From contig JADHXR010000063.1 in assembly GCA_016782865.1 (NCBI GenBank), positions 1-39,916 of the forward strand: DNA of 39,916 nucleotides, read 5' to 3'. Under the pieces are notes generated by a model that searched no databases, was not told where the DNA came from, and saw only the letters and a list, made by a program, of their open reading frames with translations. Shown here one piece after another: positions 17,442 through 25,258 of this stretch; within the stretch, counting starts at the first letter, position 1; each line of letters starts with the position of its first letter. This stretch comes from Phycisphaerae bacterium. Its GTDB lineage: Bacteria; Planctomycetota; Phycisphaerae; Sedimentisphaerales; Anaerobacaceae. The translations under genes and the position numbers were made by a program.

Positions 17442-18503
17442 CTATTTCGTTAATCTATCAACCAAGTAATCTTCGAACGCGCCCAAATCTTTCCACGCGG
17501 TGGCGCACCTAATTACTTTGGCGCTGTCGTCGATTTTTGTGTAGCCGTCGTCGGTGACTTTGATTCCCAGCTTTTCCATCTTGACCAGCTCCGACGTCAT
17601 CGCCAGGTAGATCGCCACCGTGTCGAAAAGCGTCGAGCTGCTCGAATTGATCTTTTGATCAGTTCGTTTGTTCAGCTCGGCCTCGCTCAAGTCCTTGTTG
17701 CTGTCACGCAATCCCTGTTTGTGCCATGCCCGATAGTTTTCCATCAGCGCCCGCGTCATAGGACTGTTCTTCTTCAGCACCTTCTGGTATTTGTCACCCT
17801 TGAGCTGAACCAAGCCGCACGTGTCCAGCGGGGTGATTGTGATTCTCCACGGCGCTGTGAAGACTTTCTGTGCGGCCTTGGCGGAAGCTCTGACGTTGTA
17901 TTCGGCGCTGATCTTCTTGCTGCCTCCATACCCCAGCCGGACGCTGCCGTGCATTCCGACAAATTGCGCCTTCTCGGCTATCCGAGGCTCGCGCTCGAGC
18001 GCTGCGGCGACGTTCGGCAATGGACCGACGGCGATAATTTTTATCCGCCTGCGAGAATTCATCACGGTATCGATCAGAGCCTTGACGCCATCTTCGTGAA
18101 TAGTGCCCGGATAGGATGACAGCTTGTAGTCCCTGGCCCAAGCATCCTGTCGATGGCTGCCCTCATTCTGTTGGACTCCGATGCCTACGGGGATGTCCGT
18201 CCGCCCGGCGATCTCCAGAAACTTGGCGATGGTCTTTGCTTTTGATTTCGTGTTGCCTACCGCCGTGGTGACCAGCTTGACATCGAACTCGGGCGATTGA
18301 AGGAGCAGAGCTAGCGCCCACGTATCGTCGATATCGTCGCAGATGTCCGTATCGAAGATAACGGGTATCTTTTTGCTCGGCCGCGACGCCGAATCGGCGC
18401 CTGATGCACCGGCGGCAAGCACCAACAGGAGAATCGCAAGAAGAGCGATCCACGTTATTGTTGTTCTTGACAGCAGATTTAGTGATGTTCTCGTCCCGCT
18501 CAT
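17442..18503 (-). CDS. Exported nucleoside hydrolase
   Basis: Cleaves ribonucleosides into base and ribose. The protein is 353 residues; the start at 18503 has AAGGAG and a signal-anchor or Sec leader (TWIALLAILLLVLAAG). The family's calcium-binding motif DTDxxDDIDD lies at residues 51-60. AVGPLPNVAAALEREP and GGSKKISAEYNVRASAKAAQKVF (the strand holding the Asn that contacts ribose) are also typical of the inosine-uridine-preferring hydrolase superfamily. Located outside the cytoplasm, it would release ribose for RbsBAC import and RbsK phosphorylation. It is first in the operon, behind the promoter at 18550-18577. The family also includes members acting on other N-ribosyl compounds. Confidence 0.88.
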   Translation of the reverse strand: MSGTRTSLNLLSRTTITWIALLAILLLVLAAGASGADSASRPSKKIPVIFDTDICDDIDDTWALALLLQSPEFDVKLVTTAVGNTKSKAKTIAKFLEIAGRTDIPVGIGVQQNEGSHRQDAWARDYKLSSYPGTIHEDGVKALIDTVMNSRRRIKIIAVGPLPNVAAALEREPRIAEKAQFVGMHGSVRLGYGGSKKISAEYNVRASAKAAQKVFTAPWRITITPLDTCGLVQLKGDKYQKVLKKNSPMTRALMENYRAWHKQGLRDSNKDLSEAELNKRTDQKINSSSSTLFDTVAIYLAMTSELVKMEKLGIKVTDDGYTKIDDSAKVIRCATAWKDLGAFEDYLVDRLTK

Positions 18504-18549
18504 AGTCTGGCTCCTTAATTTGAAGGTTCTTACTGTAAACTCACATGCA

Positions 18550-18577
18550 AATATAATGTAATGCCCCATTTTGTCAA
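18550..18577 (-). promoter_or_regulatory. Promoter of the nucleoside hydrolase-rbs operon
   Basis: On the minus strand, a perfect TTGACA -35 (18577-18572) is followed after 16 bases by TATATT (18555-18550). The start would be near 18543, about 40 bases before the ATG at 18503. It lies in the divergent region shared with hisA. Confidence 0.7.
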
Positions 18578-18637
18578 ATGATTTGCTTTTGCCGGCGATT
18601 GCATGTATATCATTCGAAGAACTTTAAGGATCCGAAG

Positions 18638-19354
18638 ATGTACATAATACCGGCAATTGACCTGCGGGACGGCAAGTGTGTCAGACTCATCCAGGGCCAG
18701 TACGATCGCCAGATAAATTATCACGACGACCCCGTCGAACAGGCTCGGCAGTTCAGCGCAGACGGTGCACAGTGGCTGCACATCGTCGACCTGGACGGCG
18801 CCAAGCTCGGCAGGCCGGTCAATACCGAAACGATATCCGCGATAGCCGCCCTGGGGCAGCTCAAGATCGAAGTGGGCGGCGGACTGCGCGACGAGGCCTC
18901 CATAAGACAACTTCTCGACTTAGGCGTCGAGCGAGTTATCATCGGCACCAAAGCGGTAGGTGACTTCGAGTGGTTCAGCGAGATGGCGAATAAGTTCACA
19001 GGCAAAATCGTCCTGGGCCTTGACGCCAAAGGCTCGAAGGTCGCCACCCACGGCTGGACACAGGACAGTTCCCAGACCATTCTGGAATTCGCATCCGAAG
19101 CGGCGCAACTACCTTTGGCGGCAATCATCTATACCGACATAGCCAAAGACGGCATGATGTCAGGCCCGAACTTCGAGAGAACAAAAGCGCTCGTCGAGGC
19201 CGTCGATGTCCCCGTCGTCGCCTCCGGTGGTGTAAACACGGTAGAAGACATCAAGAAGCTGACCGAATTCAATCCCGAAGCAGCCATCATCGGCCGCAGC
19301 TTATACGAAGGCACGCTCAAGCTCATCGACGCAATAAGAGCAGCGGAAACATGA
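18638..19354 (+). CDS. hisA: ProFAR isomerase of histidine synthesis
   Basis: Phosphoribosylformimino-5-aminoimidazole carboxamide ribotide isomerase, 238 residues, a TIM barrel. The start at 18638 has AAGGA and opens MYIIPAIDLRDGKCVRL with the catalytic Asp in AIDLRDG. The second catalytic Asp lies in IIYTDIAKDGMMSGPN, and the two phosphate-binding loops are VGGGLRD and ASGGVNT. No other his gene is nearby, so the pathway is scattered, as is common in this phylum. A possible promoter (TTGCTT, 17 bases, TATATC) ends just before the start region. Confidence 0.96.
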   Translation: MYIIPAIDLRDGKCVRLIQGQYDRQINYHDDPVEQARQFSADGAQWLHIVDLDGAKLGRPVNTETISAIAALGQLKIEVGGGLRDEASIRQLLDLGVERVIIGTKAVGDFEWFSEMANKFTGKIVLGLDAKGSKVATHGWTQDSSQTILEFASEAAQLPLAAIIYTDIAKDGMMSGPNFERTKALVEAVDVPVVASGGVNTVEDIKKLTEFNPEAAIIGRSLYEGTLKLIDAIRAAET

Positions 19355-19376
19355 AAAACGCTTAGCGTGTATTCCC

Positions 19377-19410
19377 CGCCATTCCGAGCGAAACGCAGTC
19401 GAGGAATCCA
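19377..19410. repeat. Dispersed repeat, half copy 4
   Basis: CCATTCCGAGCGAAACGCAG followed by TCGAGGAATCC matches the left half of the repeats at 12615 and 17314. No right half is found. It follows the hisA stop. Confidence 0.6.
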
Positions 19411-19579
19411 TCCAGACTTACCATTTGTTGATTATTGATTATTGTGGAAGACAAAGGATGAAAACCGTGGAATCCGCGTTAATCAATGTCTGAAAAAAGT
19501 TTCAGATTTTGTGGTTGCAAACGGGTCTTCTGCCGATATAATGATTCTCATGAGTACGAATTCTACAATTTGTCCTGTT

Positions 19580-19632
19580 CTCAAGGCTGCCACCAGCCTT
19601 AGCAGCCTGCTCCTGCGCCGTCTGGCGCGATA
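19580..19632. repeat. Double palindrome upstream of leuA
   Basis: Two adjacent short stems: AAGGCT/AGCCTT with a six-base loop (19583-19600) and GCGCC/GGCGC with loop GTCT (about 19614-19629). It lies in the 510-base gap between hisA and leuA, otherwise free of genes. No U-tract follows, so a terminator is doubtful; it looks like another small dispersed palindrome. Confidence 0.4.
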
Positions 19633-19661
19633 AATATACCCCACACAATCTCATAGTCATT

Positions 19662-19729
19662 TAACCGCGGATTACACTGATTGCGCTGATTCTCTACTAT
19701 TATCTGTGTTAATCCGTCAAATCCGTGGT
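19662..19729. repeat. Solo inverted repeat of the GxxExxY-element type
   Basis: The left arm TAACCGCGGATTACACTGAT (from 19662) faces a right arm ending AATCCGTCAAATCCGTGGT (to 19729), with about 10 bases between. The arms match the terminal repeats of the elements at 22769-23216 and 32488-32678, but there is no coding sequence between them. A further partial arm (AACCGTGG, AATCCGCGTTAATCA) is at about 19461-19480. Confidence 0.75.
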
Positions 19730-19743
19730 GAAAATAATAACTT

Positions 19744-19773
19744 TTGGCAATTTGGCCCTGATTGGGGCATAAT
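19744..19773 (+). promoter_or_regulatory. Possible promoter of the leu genes
   Basis: TTGGCA (19744-19749) and CATAAT (19768-19773) with an 18-base spacer; each hexamer has one mismatch. It leaves a leader of about 85 bases before leuA. No leucine-rich leader peptide and no T-box core sequence were seen in that leader. Confidence 0.45.
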
Positions 19774-19863
19774 TCGGGATTCAGAATACAGGATACAGAA
19801 GACAGAATCACCAATCTCTGTGAACTCTGTGCTCTCTGTGGCAAGAAAAAGGAGAGAAATACG

Positions 19864-21429
19864 ATGTCTAAAGAAACAGTTCAGATTTTCGATACTACCT
19901 TGCGTGACGGCGAGCAGGCGGCCGGGACGCGGTTGGGGGCGCGAGAGAAGCTCGAAATCGCCCGGCAGTTGGTTCGGCTCAACGTCGATATCATCGAGGC
20001 GGGGTTCCCGGCGTCGTCGCCCGAGGATTTCGAGGCGGTGCGGTTGATATCCGAGCAGATCGAAGGACCCGTCATCTGCGGGCTGACCCGGGCCAGAATA
20101 GAGGATATCGAGACTGCCAGGAAGGCCCTGGCCAAGGCCAGGCGGCCGCGGATCCATACGGGGATCGGCGTCTCGGAGATCCATATCGCCGGCAAATTCG
20201 CCGACGACAAGTACGGCAAGACGATCGGCGAAAAGCAGGCGACGATCCTGAAGATGGCCGTCGAGGCGGTAAGGCATACGGCCCAGTATATCAAGGATAT
20301 CGAGTTTTACGCCGAGGATTCAGGGCGGGCCGACAGGGCGTTTCTCTACGAGATTCTCGAGGCGGTGGTCGACGCCGGGGCGACCGTTTTGAACATCCCC
20401 GATACGACCGGCTACGCCATGCCCGAGCAGTACGGTGCATTGATCGCCGATATCCGGGCGAATGTGCCTAACGTCAAAAAGGCGATCATCAGCGTGCATT
20501 GCCACAACGATTTGGGGTTGGCGGTGGCAAATTCGCTCGCGGGTGTGAGCAACGGTGCCCGGCAGGTCGAAGGGACGATCAACGGGGTCGGCGAGCGGGC
20601 CGGCAACGCGGCCATCGAAGAGGTCGTCATGGCGATGCACACCCGGCGGGACTTTTTCGAGGATGTCGAGACCAACATCAATACGCGCGAGTTTTACCGA
20701 TCGAGCCACATGGTCGCGGACATGCTCGGTATGCCCGTACCGGCCAACAAGGCGGTGGTGGGACATAATGCCTTCGCCCACAGCTCTGGGATTCACGTGG
20801 ACGGATTCTTAAAGAAGCGCGAGACGTATGAGATCATGCGGCCTGAGGACATCGGCCTTGCCGAGAGTCGCGTCGTTCTGACGGCGCGCACCGGACGTCA
20901 CGGGCTGCGGCATCGGCTCGAAGAGATGGGGTACACGTTGAGCGAGCAGGAGCTGGAGAAGACGTACGAGCGATTTTTAGCCGTCGCGGACAAGAAGCAT
21001 GAGATGTTCGACGAGGACCTCGCGGCGATCATCAGCGATGAGATCCACGCTATCGAGCAGGTGCATATTCTGGAGTATCTGCACGTCGCTTGCGGGACCG
21101 GCACGCTGCCGACGGCGAGTGTCAAGATAAAGACCAAGGACGAAATCAAACAGGCTGCGGCCTGCGGCGACGGTCCGGTGGATGCAGCGTACGAGGCGAT
21201 CAGAGAGGCGACGGGGCTGTCGCCCAAGCTGGAGAACTATTCCATTCGAGCTGTCACCGGCGGCAAAGAGGCGCTCGGTGAAGCTACGGTAAGAATCACC
21301 GAAGACGGCAGAACCTTTACCGGCCGGGGAATCTCGACGGACATTATCGAAGCCTCGGCCAAGGCTTACGTCGACGCCATCAACCGCATGGTCGCTGCCC
21401 AACATGTCTCATCGGAGGCAAAGGGATGA
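19864..21429 (+). CDS. leuA: 2-isopropylmalate synthase
   Basis: First committed step of leucine synthesis: condenses acetyl-CoA with 2-oxoisovalerate. The protein is 521 residues, the long form with a regulatory tail. The start at 19864 has AAGGAGAG upstream. The HMGL barrel opens with [10 protein letters not shown] (D10-Q18); the metal ligands H212 and H214 lie in HCHNDLG, and [12 protein letters not shown] is the second family signature. The C-terminal LeuA dimer domain (about 385-505) carries leucine feedback inhibition in relatives. It is followed by leuC after an 80-base gap. Homocitrate or citramalate synthase is less likely given leuC, leuD and leuB nearby. Confidence 0.95.
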   Translation: MSKETVQIFDTTLRDGEQAAGTRLGAREKLEIARQLVRLNVDIIEAGFPASSPEDFEAVRLISEQIEGPVICGLTRARIEDIETARKALAKARRPRIHTGIGVSEIHIAGKFADDKYGKTIGEKQATILKMAVEAVRHTAQYIKDIEFYAEDSGRADRAFLYEILEAVVDAGATVLNIPDTTGYAMPEQYGALIADIRANVPNVKKAIISVHCHNDLGLAVANSLAGVSNGARQVEGTINGVGERAGNAAIEEVVMAMHTRRDFFEDVETNINTREFYRSSHMVADMLGMPVPANKAVVGHNAFAHSSGIHVDGFLKKRETYEIMRPEDIGLAESRVVLTARTGRHGLRHRLEEMGYTLSEQELEKTYERFLAVADKKHEMFDEDLAAIISDEIHAIEQVHILEYLHVACGTGTLPTASVKIKTKDEIKQAAACGDGPVDAAYEAIREATGLSPKLENYSIRAVTGGKEALGEATVRITEDGRTFTGRGISTDIIEASAKAYVDAINRMVAAQHVSSEAKG

Positions 21430-21508
21430 CTCTAACCGGCAGGGACCGGAAACTTGAATTTCGGATTTGGCAATAAACAGGATACTTGAAAAGAAGAGGT
21501 CACAAAAG

Positions 21509-22771
21509 ATGGGTATGACAATAACCGAGAAGATATTGGCGAAGGCCGCGGGCGCCGAAAAGGTCGTGCCAGGCCAGTTGATCGATGCGCGGATAGACGT
21601 TGTAATGTGTCATGATGTCACTACACCGCCGGCGATTTCGATGCTCGAAGAAAAGGGTATCGACAGAGTGTTCGACCGTGAAAGAATAGTCGTGACGCCC
21701 GACCATTTTCAGCCGGCCAAGGACATCAAGAGCGCCGAACTTCACAAGCGGCTGGACGCCTGGGCCAGGCGGCACGACATAAAACACTATTACAAGCTCG
21801 GCAGGGCGGGCGTCTGTCACGCGCTGCTGCCCGAGCAGGGACATATTCGACCCGGCGAGGTCATCGTCGGCGGCGATTCCCATACCTGCACGTACGGGGC
21901 CTTCGGAGCGTTTAGCACCGGGATAGGCTCGACTGACGCAGCCGCGGCGATTGCGACGGGCCAGCTCTGGTTCAAGGTCCCGGCGTCGATGAAGTTTGTC
22001 CTCAACGGCTCACTCTCACCCGGTGTTTACAGCAAAGACGTTGTTCTCGCCGTGATCGCCAGGATCGGCGTCGACGGCGCGCTTTACCGGGCGATGGAAT
22101 TCGTCGGGCCGGCCCTTGCCGAGATGTCGATGGAAGCGAGAATGACCATTACGAACATGGCCATCGAAGCCGGCGCCAAGAGCGGTATCATTGGATTCGA
22201 CGACGTGACGAAGGAATACCTCGACGAGCATCTCAAGGACAAAACAGATTATATCGTTTACGAGTCCGACAGTGACGCCGAGTACTCTGCGATCGAGGAG
22301 TTCGATTGTTCGGCGATTGAGCCTATGGTTGCCTTGCCGCACCTGCCCAGCGGGGGTGTTCCCGTTAGCGAATGTGCCGGCAAAGAGATGGACCAGGCGT
22401 ATATCGGAAGCTGCACGAACGGCCGGATAGAGGACCTGCGAATCGCCGCTGGCATCCTCAAGGGAAAAGAAGTTGCTATACGTACGATCGTCGTGCCGGC
22501 GACGCCTGAGATATGGAAGCAGGCCAAAGACGAAGGCTTGTTCGATGTGTTCTACGACGCCGGCTGTGTAATTTCCGCTCCGACGTGCGGCGCATGTTTA
22601 GGCGGGTTCATGGGTATCCTCGCGTCAGGCGAAAAGTGCATCAGTACGACGAACCGCAACTTTGTCGGTCGAATGGGAGACCCCAAGAGCGAAGTCTACC
22701 TGGCCAGCCCGGCCACCGCGGCGGCCAGCGCGGTCGAAGGGAAAATTGCAGATTGTAGGAAATATATGTAA
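21509..22771 (+). CDS. leuC: 3-isopropylmalate dehydratase, large subunit
   Basis: Isomerises 2- to 3-isopropylmalate together with LeuD. The protein is 420 residues, the short form shared with homoaconitase-type (HacA) subunits. The 4Fe-4S ligands are C302 in IGSCTNG and C360 and C363 in CGACLGG. The start at 21509 was chosen over the upstream TTG at 21467 because AAGAGG precedes it and [13 protein letters not shown] is the family opening. Its TAA stop (22769-22771) is also the first three bases of the inverted repeat of the GxxExxY element. Confidence 0.95.
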   Translation: MGMTITEKILAKAAGAEKVVPGQLIDARIDVVMCHDVTTPPAISMLEEKGIDRVFDRERIVVTPDHFQPAKDIKSAELHKRLDAWARRHDIKHYYKLGRAGVCHALLPEQGHIRPGEVIVGGDSHTCTYGAFGAFSTGIGSTDAAAAIATGQLWFKVPASMKFVLNGSLSPGVYSKDVVLAVIARIGVDGALYRAMEFVGPALAEMSMEARMTITNMAIEAGAKSGIIGFDDVTKEYLDEHLKDKTDYIVYESDSDAEYSAIEEFDCSAIEPMVALPHLPSGGVPVSECAGKEMDQAYIGSCTNGRIEDLRIAAGILKGKEVAIRTIVVPATPEIWKQAKDEGLFDVFYDAGCVISAPTCGACLGGFMGILASGEKCISTTNRNFVGRMGDPKSEVYLASPATAAASAVEGKIADCRKYM

Positions 22772-23216
22772 CCGCGGATTTCGCGGATTACGCGGATTAA
22801 AGATTAGAATATGGCAGTGGAACTTCTACACTCGGAAATAACCGGGCCTGTGATTGGGGCGGCAATGGAGGTCCATAAGATCCTCGGGCCTGGGTTTCTG
22901 GAGAGTGTTTACGACGAAGCGTTTGCTATCGAATTAGATTTACGGAACATACACTATGAACGGCAGCACTCGATTGATATCTTCTATAAAGGAAAGCTTG
23001 CAAAACAGTTTGTATGTGACTTTATCATCGAAAATGTGGTTGTGGTCGAACTGAAGGCTCTTTCGCAACTGGGCGATGTTGAAAAGGCTCAGATTTTGAA
23101 CTACTTGAAGGCCACCAGACTGCCGGTCGGCTTGCTGCTAAACTTTGGAACACGGTCACTTGAATATAAACGTTTTGCCAACACAAAATCCGCGTAATCA
23201 GCGTAATCCGCGGTTA
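22769..23216 (+). mobile_element. GxxExxY gene flanked by 30-bp terminal inverted repeats
   Basis: A 448-bp unit. The left end (22769-22798) and the reverse complement of the right end (23187-23216) agree at 28 of 30 bases; both start TAACCGCGGATT. The only content is the GxxExxY gene, whose stop lies inside the right arm. The unit sits exactly between leuC and leuD. Related arms enclose a deleted copy at 32488-32678 and occur without a gene at 19662-19729. Mobility is inferred from this copy pattern; no target duplication was identified. Confidence 0.75.
22811..23197 (+). CDS. GxxExxY protein, PD-(D/E)XK-like fold
   Basis: Small cytoplasmic protein of 128 residues of the GxxExxY family (PDDEXK_3). 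The name motif is at G28-F-L-E31-S-V-Y34. D70 and E80-L-K82, with E31 in the first helix, form the arrangement of a PD-(D/E)XK nuclease site (VCDFII, then VVVELKAL). The C-terminal half has the usual AQILNYLKATRLPVGLLLNFG. Family function is unknown; the residues suggest DNA binding or cleavage. It interrupts leuC-leuD, in the same direction, and has a weak ribosome site. The last codons and stop (TCC GCG TAA) are repeat sequence. Confidence 0.88.
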   Translation: MAVELLHSEITGPVIGAAMEVHKILGPGFLESVYDEAFAIELDLRNIHYERQHSIDIFYKGKLAKQFVCDFIIENVVVVELKALSQLGDVEKAQILNYLKATRLPVGLLLNFGTRSLEYKRFANTKSA

Positions 23217-23235
23217 GAAAAAGAAAAGAGGAATT

Positions 23236-23298
23236 ATGTCAAAAGCACACGTATACAAACGAGATCAGTGCCTTCAGGCACATAAGTACTGCTATTGA
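23236..23298 (+). pseudogene. Duplicated leuD 5' end (20-codon minigene)
   Basis: An ATG behind a good site (AAGAGGAATT) encodes MSKAHVYKRD, nearly the same as the true LeuD start [10 protein letters not shown] at 23329. After ten codons the frame leaves leuD similarity, passes a small palindrome (GTGCCT/AGGCAC, 23268-23281) and stops at 23296-23298. The DNA of the two starts is similar over about 30 bases. It looks like the original leuD start, separated from the gene by an insertion or partial tandem duplication. Ribosomes may still load here. Confidence 0.7.
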
Positions 23299-23328
23299 GA
23301 GATTAGACTTTTGCCAGAGGTTACAAAA

Positions 23329-23814
23329 ATGAGTATAGCACACGTATACAAAAGGGATCACATAAACACCGACGAAATCATCCCAGCCCGGTATTTGAAC
23401 ACCGACGATGAGATGGAGTTGGCGAGTCATTGTCTTGAGGATTTGGACGGGGACTTTGTTAACAAGGTCGCAGAAGGCGATGTGATAGTAGCCGGCGATG
23501 ATTTCGGCTGCGGCTCATCGCGAGAGCACGCCGTCTGGGCGATTCGCGGCGCCAAGGTCGGCACCGTTATTGCAAGAACCTTCGCGCGGATATTCTATCG
23601 CAACGCCATCAACTGTGGCTTCTATCTGATCGAATCGCAGGACGCTATCGAAAAGATCAACGACGGCGACGAGGTTGAGATCGACTACGAGAATGGCGTG
23701 ATCAGGAACAAAACAGCCGGCGTCGATATCAGCTTTAACCCATTGCCCGACTTCGCCCTCGAAATAATCAACGACGGCGGACTGCTGAATCACATAACGA
23801 AAAGACAAGAGTAG
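23329..23814 (+). CDS. leuD: 3-isopropylmalate dehydratase, small subunit
   Basis: Partner of LeuC; the swivelling domain carrying the substrate-recognition loop. The protein is 161 residues. Typical blocks are [26 protein letters not shown] (the GSSR active-site loop) and [14 protein letters not shown]. The start at 23329 has AGAGG upstream; the frame extends to 23311 without a start preference. It is followed at once by a strong hairpin (23821-23844). Confidence 0.95.
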   Translation: MSIAHVYKRDHINTDEIIPARYLNTDDEMELASHCLEDLDGDFVNKVAEGDVIVAGDDFGCGSSREHAVWAIRGAKVGTVIARTFARIFYRNAINCGFYLIESQDAIEKINDGDEVEIDYENGVIRNKTAGVDISFNPLPDFALEIINDGGLLNHITKRQE

Positions 23815-23820
23815 GGATCC

Positions 23821-23844
23821 GCGTGTGCAACTCGTTGCACACGC
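23821..23844. terminator. Perfect hairpin after leuD (possible terminator)
   Basis: A 10-bp perfect stem GCGTGTGCAA/TTGCACACGC with the four-base loop CTCG begins six bases after the leuD stop. There is no T-run on either side, so intrinsic termination is uncertain; it may instead be a small palindromic repeat or an mRNA 3'-end stabiliser. Confidence 0.45.
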
Positions 23845-23914
23845 TAAAGACTCGTAAGGCAATAGATTCGGAAATAGCTCAAGTTTGAGCGCAGGCCGTG
23901 TCGACAGGATAGGC

Positions 23915-25003
23915 ATGGAACGAAAATGGCTACAAATCCGTGTTTTGCCGATCGGCGAGGATACCACGCCTTGGCTGCAGGACGAACAGTGGATCCGGTC
24001 TTTGCGTGTGGTATTGGATCGACTGGACGAAGACAAGCGACGTTGGGTTCTTGCGCTTCTGTCTTTGCAGGTGGGTCGCGGGGGCATCTCTCGGCTTTCG
24101 GAGATTTCCCACATGGACAACGACACCTTTACGAAGGCTCGAAGAGAGCTGGCCGAGGATTTGAAGTCGTGCCCTCGGCAACGCATTCGTCGAGCCGGCG
24201 CAGGACGCAAACCGTTGACACAGACCGATCCGTCTCTGGAAGACGATCTACAGCAACTGTTCCGAAACGACATTGCAGGTGACCCAATGAGTGAAAAGAA
24301 GTGGGTCAGAAGTAGTCTGCGCAATTTGAGCAAACAACTGAAGGAACACGGGCATCGAGCGTCCACGCCCGTAGTATCTCGACTTTTAACGGAAATGGGT
24401 TTTTCGATGAAGGCTAATACAAAGCGAAAAATCCGTTCCAATTCCCCTGGACGGAATGAACAGTTTAACTATATCGCCTTACAACGACAAATCTTCACAG
24501 ATGCAGGACTTCCAATCATCAGTGTTGATGCCAAAAAGAAAGAATTGATTGGAAATTTTAGTAATCCTGGAAAAACGTGGTGTAGACAAGCTGAGGAAGT
24601 CAATCAGAACGATTATCCTAGTGCTGCGATTTGTCGTGCAACCCCTTACGGTATTTATGATGTGACAAAGAATATACAGAATGAGTTATGCAATCTGTCA
24701 GGTTTGATTGTGTCCGTCTGCCAATATCCCCCCGGGTGTTCCAAGTGGAACCCAATTGAACACCGTCTATTCAGCCAAATCAGCATCAATTGGGCAGGAA
24801 AACCTCTACGGACACTGGATTTAATGCTCGGCTATATACGTGGAACAACAACTCAGACAGGTTTGACGGTTAAAGCTTATCTCCAAGATGGCGTTTATGA
24901 AAAAGGACAAGGCGTCACAAAGGATGAAATGGAGAAACTTAACATAACGACACATACGACTCTACCGGATTGGAACTACACAATTAGCCCTCAATCAAAT
25001 TGA
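23915..25003 (+). CDS. ISAzo13-like transposase with internal deletion
   Basis: DDE transposase of the ISAzo13 family, 362 residues from the ATG at 23915. Clear family blocks are RIRRAGAGRKPL, DPMSEKKWVRSSLRNLSKQL, LPIISVDAKKKELIGNF (first catalytic Asp), YPPGCSKWNPIEHRLFS (catalytic Glu) and the C-terminal LPDWNYTI. Between YGIYDVTKN and LSGLIVSVCQ some 60 residues normally found in the family, including the ADGGGSN block with the second catalytic Asp, are missing, yet the frame is kept. The protein is therefore probably inactive. The first half is clearly richer in GC than the part after about 24400. Terminal repeats of the IS were not identified. Confidence 0.82.
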   Translation: MERKWLQIRVLPIGEDTTPWLQDEQWIRSLRVVLDRLDEDKRRWVLALLSLQVGRGGISRLSEISHMDNDTFTKARRELAEDLKSCPRQRIRRAGAGRKPLTQTDPSLEDDLQQLFRNDIAGDPMSEKKWVRSSLRNLSKQLKEHGHRASTPVVSRLLTEMGFSMKANTKRKIRSNSPGRNEQFNYIALQRQIFTDAGLPIISVDAKKKELIGNFSNPGKTWCRQAEEVNQNDYPSAAICRATPYGIYDVTKNIQNELCNLSGLIVSVCQYPPGCSKWNPIEHRLFSQISINWAGKPLRTLDLMLGYIRGTTTQTGLTVKAYLQDGVYEKGQGVTKDEMEKLNITTHTTLPDWNYTISPQSN

Positions 25004-25028
25004 TCCGTGACAATTATTCTTACCGACA

Positions 25029-25234
25029 GGTGGCAGCCACTGAGTGAACGCAGTGAGCGAAGTGGATGGCATTTCGACGCAGAAGTATATCCCCTGAAGA
25101 CAGGGCCAGCTCTCTTTGTCAATTTTGATCGGCTTATCAACGCCATTCGGATAGCAGTTCTAACTTGAGTAGTACCACTTGTCCAACTTTGCCCATCCAC
25201 TTCATTCGCTTTGCTCATTCAGTGGCTGCCACCC
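25029..25234. mobile_element. MITE-like deletion derivative of the RAYT element
   Basis: 206 bp with the same inverted REP ends as the full RAYT unit (25029-25069 and 25193-25234, the latter inverted). The inside matches only the 3' part of the RAYT gene: on the minus strand it reads KWYYSS, a stop, NCYPNGVDKPIKIDKESWP, against KWYFSSYNCWMNGVDEP in the intact protein. The 5' three quarters of the gene are gone. Confidence 0.8.
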
Positions 25235-25258
25235 ATCTATCATCCTAATATTGCCCCA

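Noticed and set aside
18578..18637. Upstream extension of hisA
   Set aside because: The extra 20 residues are not part of HisA, overlap the promoter region, and the ATG at 18638 has its own AAGGA site.
19580..19632. hisA terminator
   Set aside because: The stems are short, lie over 200 bases past hisA and lack a T-run; they are reported only as a palindromic repeat.
19762..19863. Upstream extension of leuA or a leader peptide
   Set aside because: The extra residues come from repeat-like CTCTGTG words, contain no run of leucine codons, and the ATG at 19864 has a strong ribosome site.
23515..24441. 308-codon minus-strand frame across leuD and the transposase
   Set aside because: It spans two unrelated plus-strand genes antisense and has no start site or family motif.
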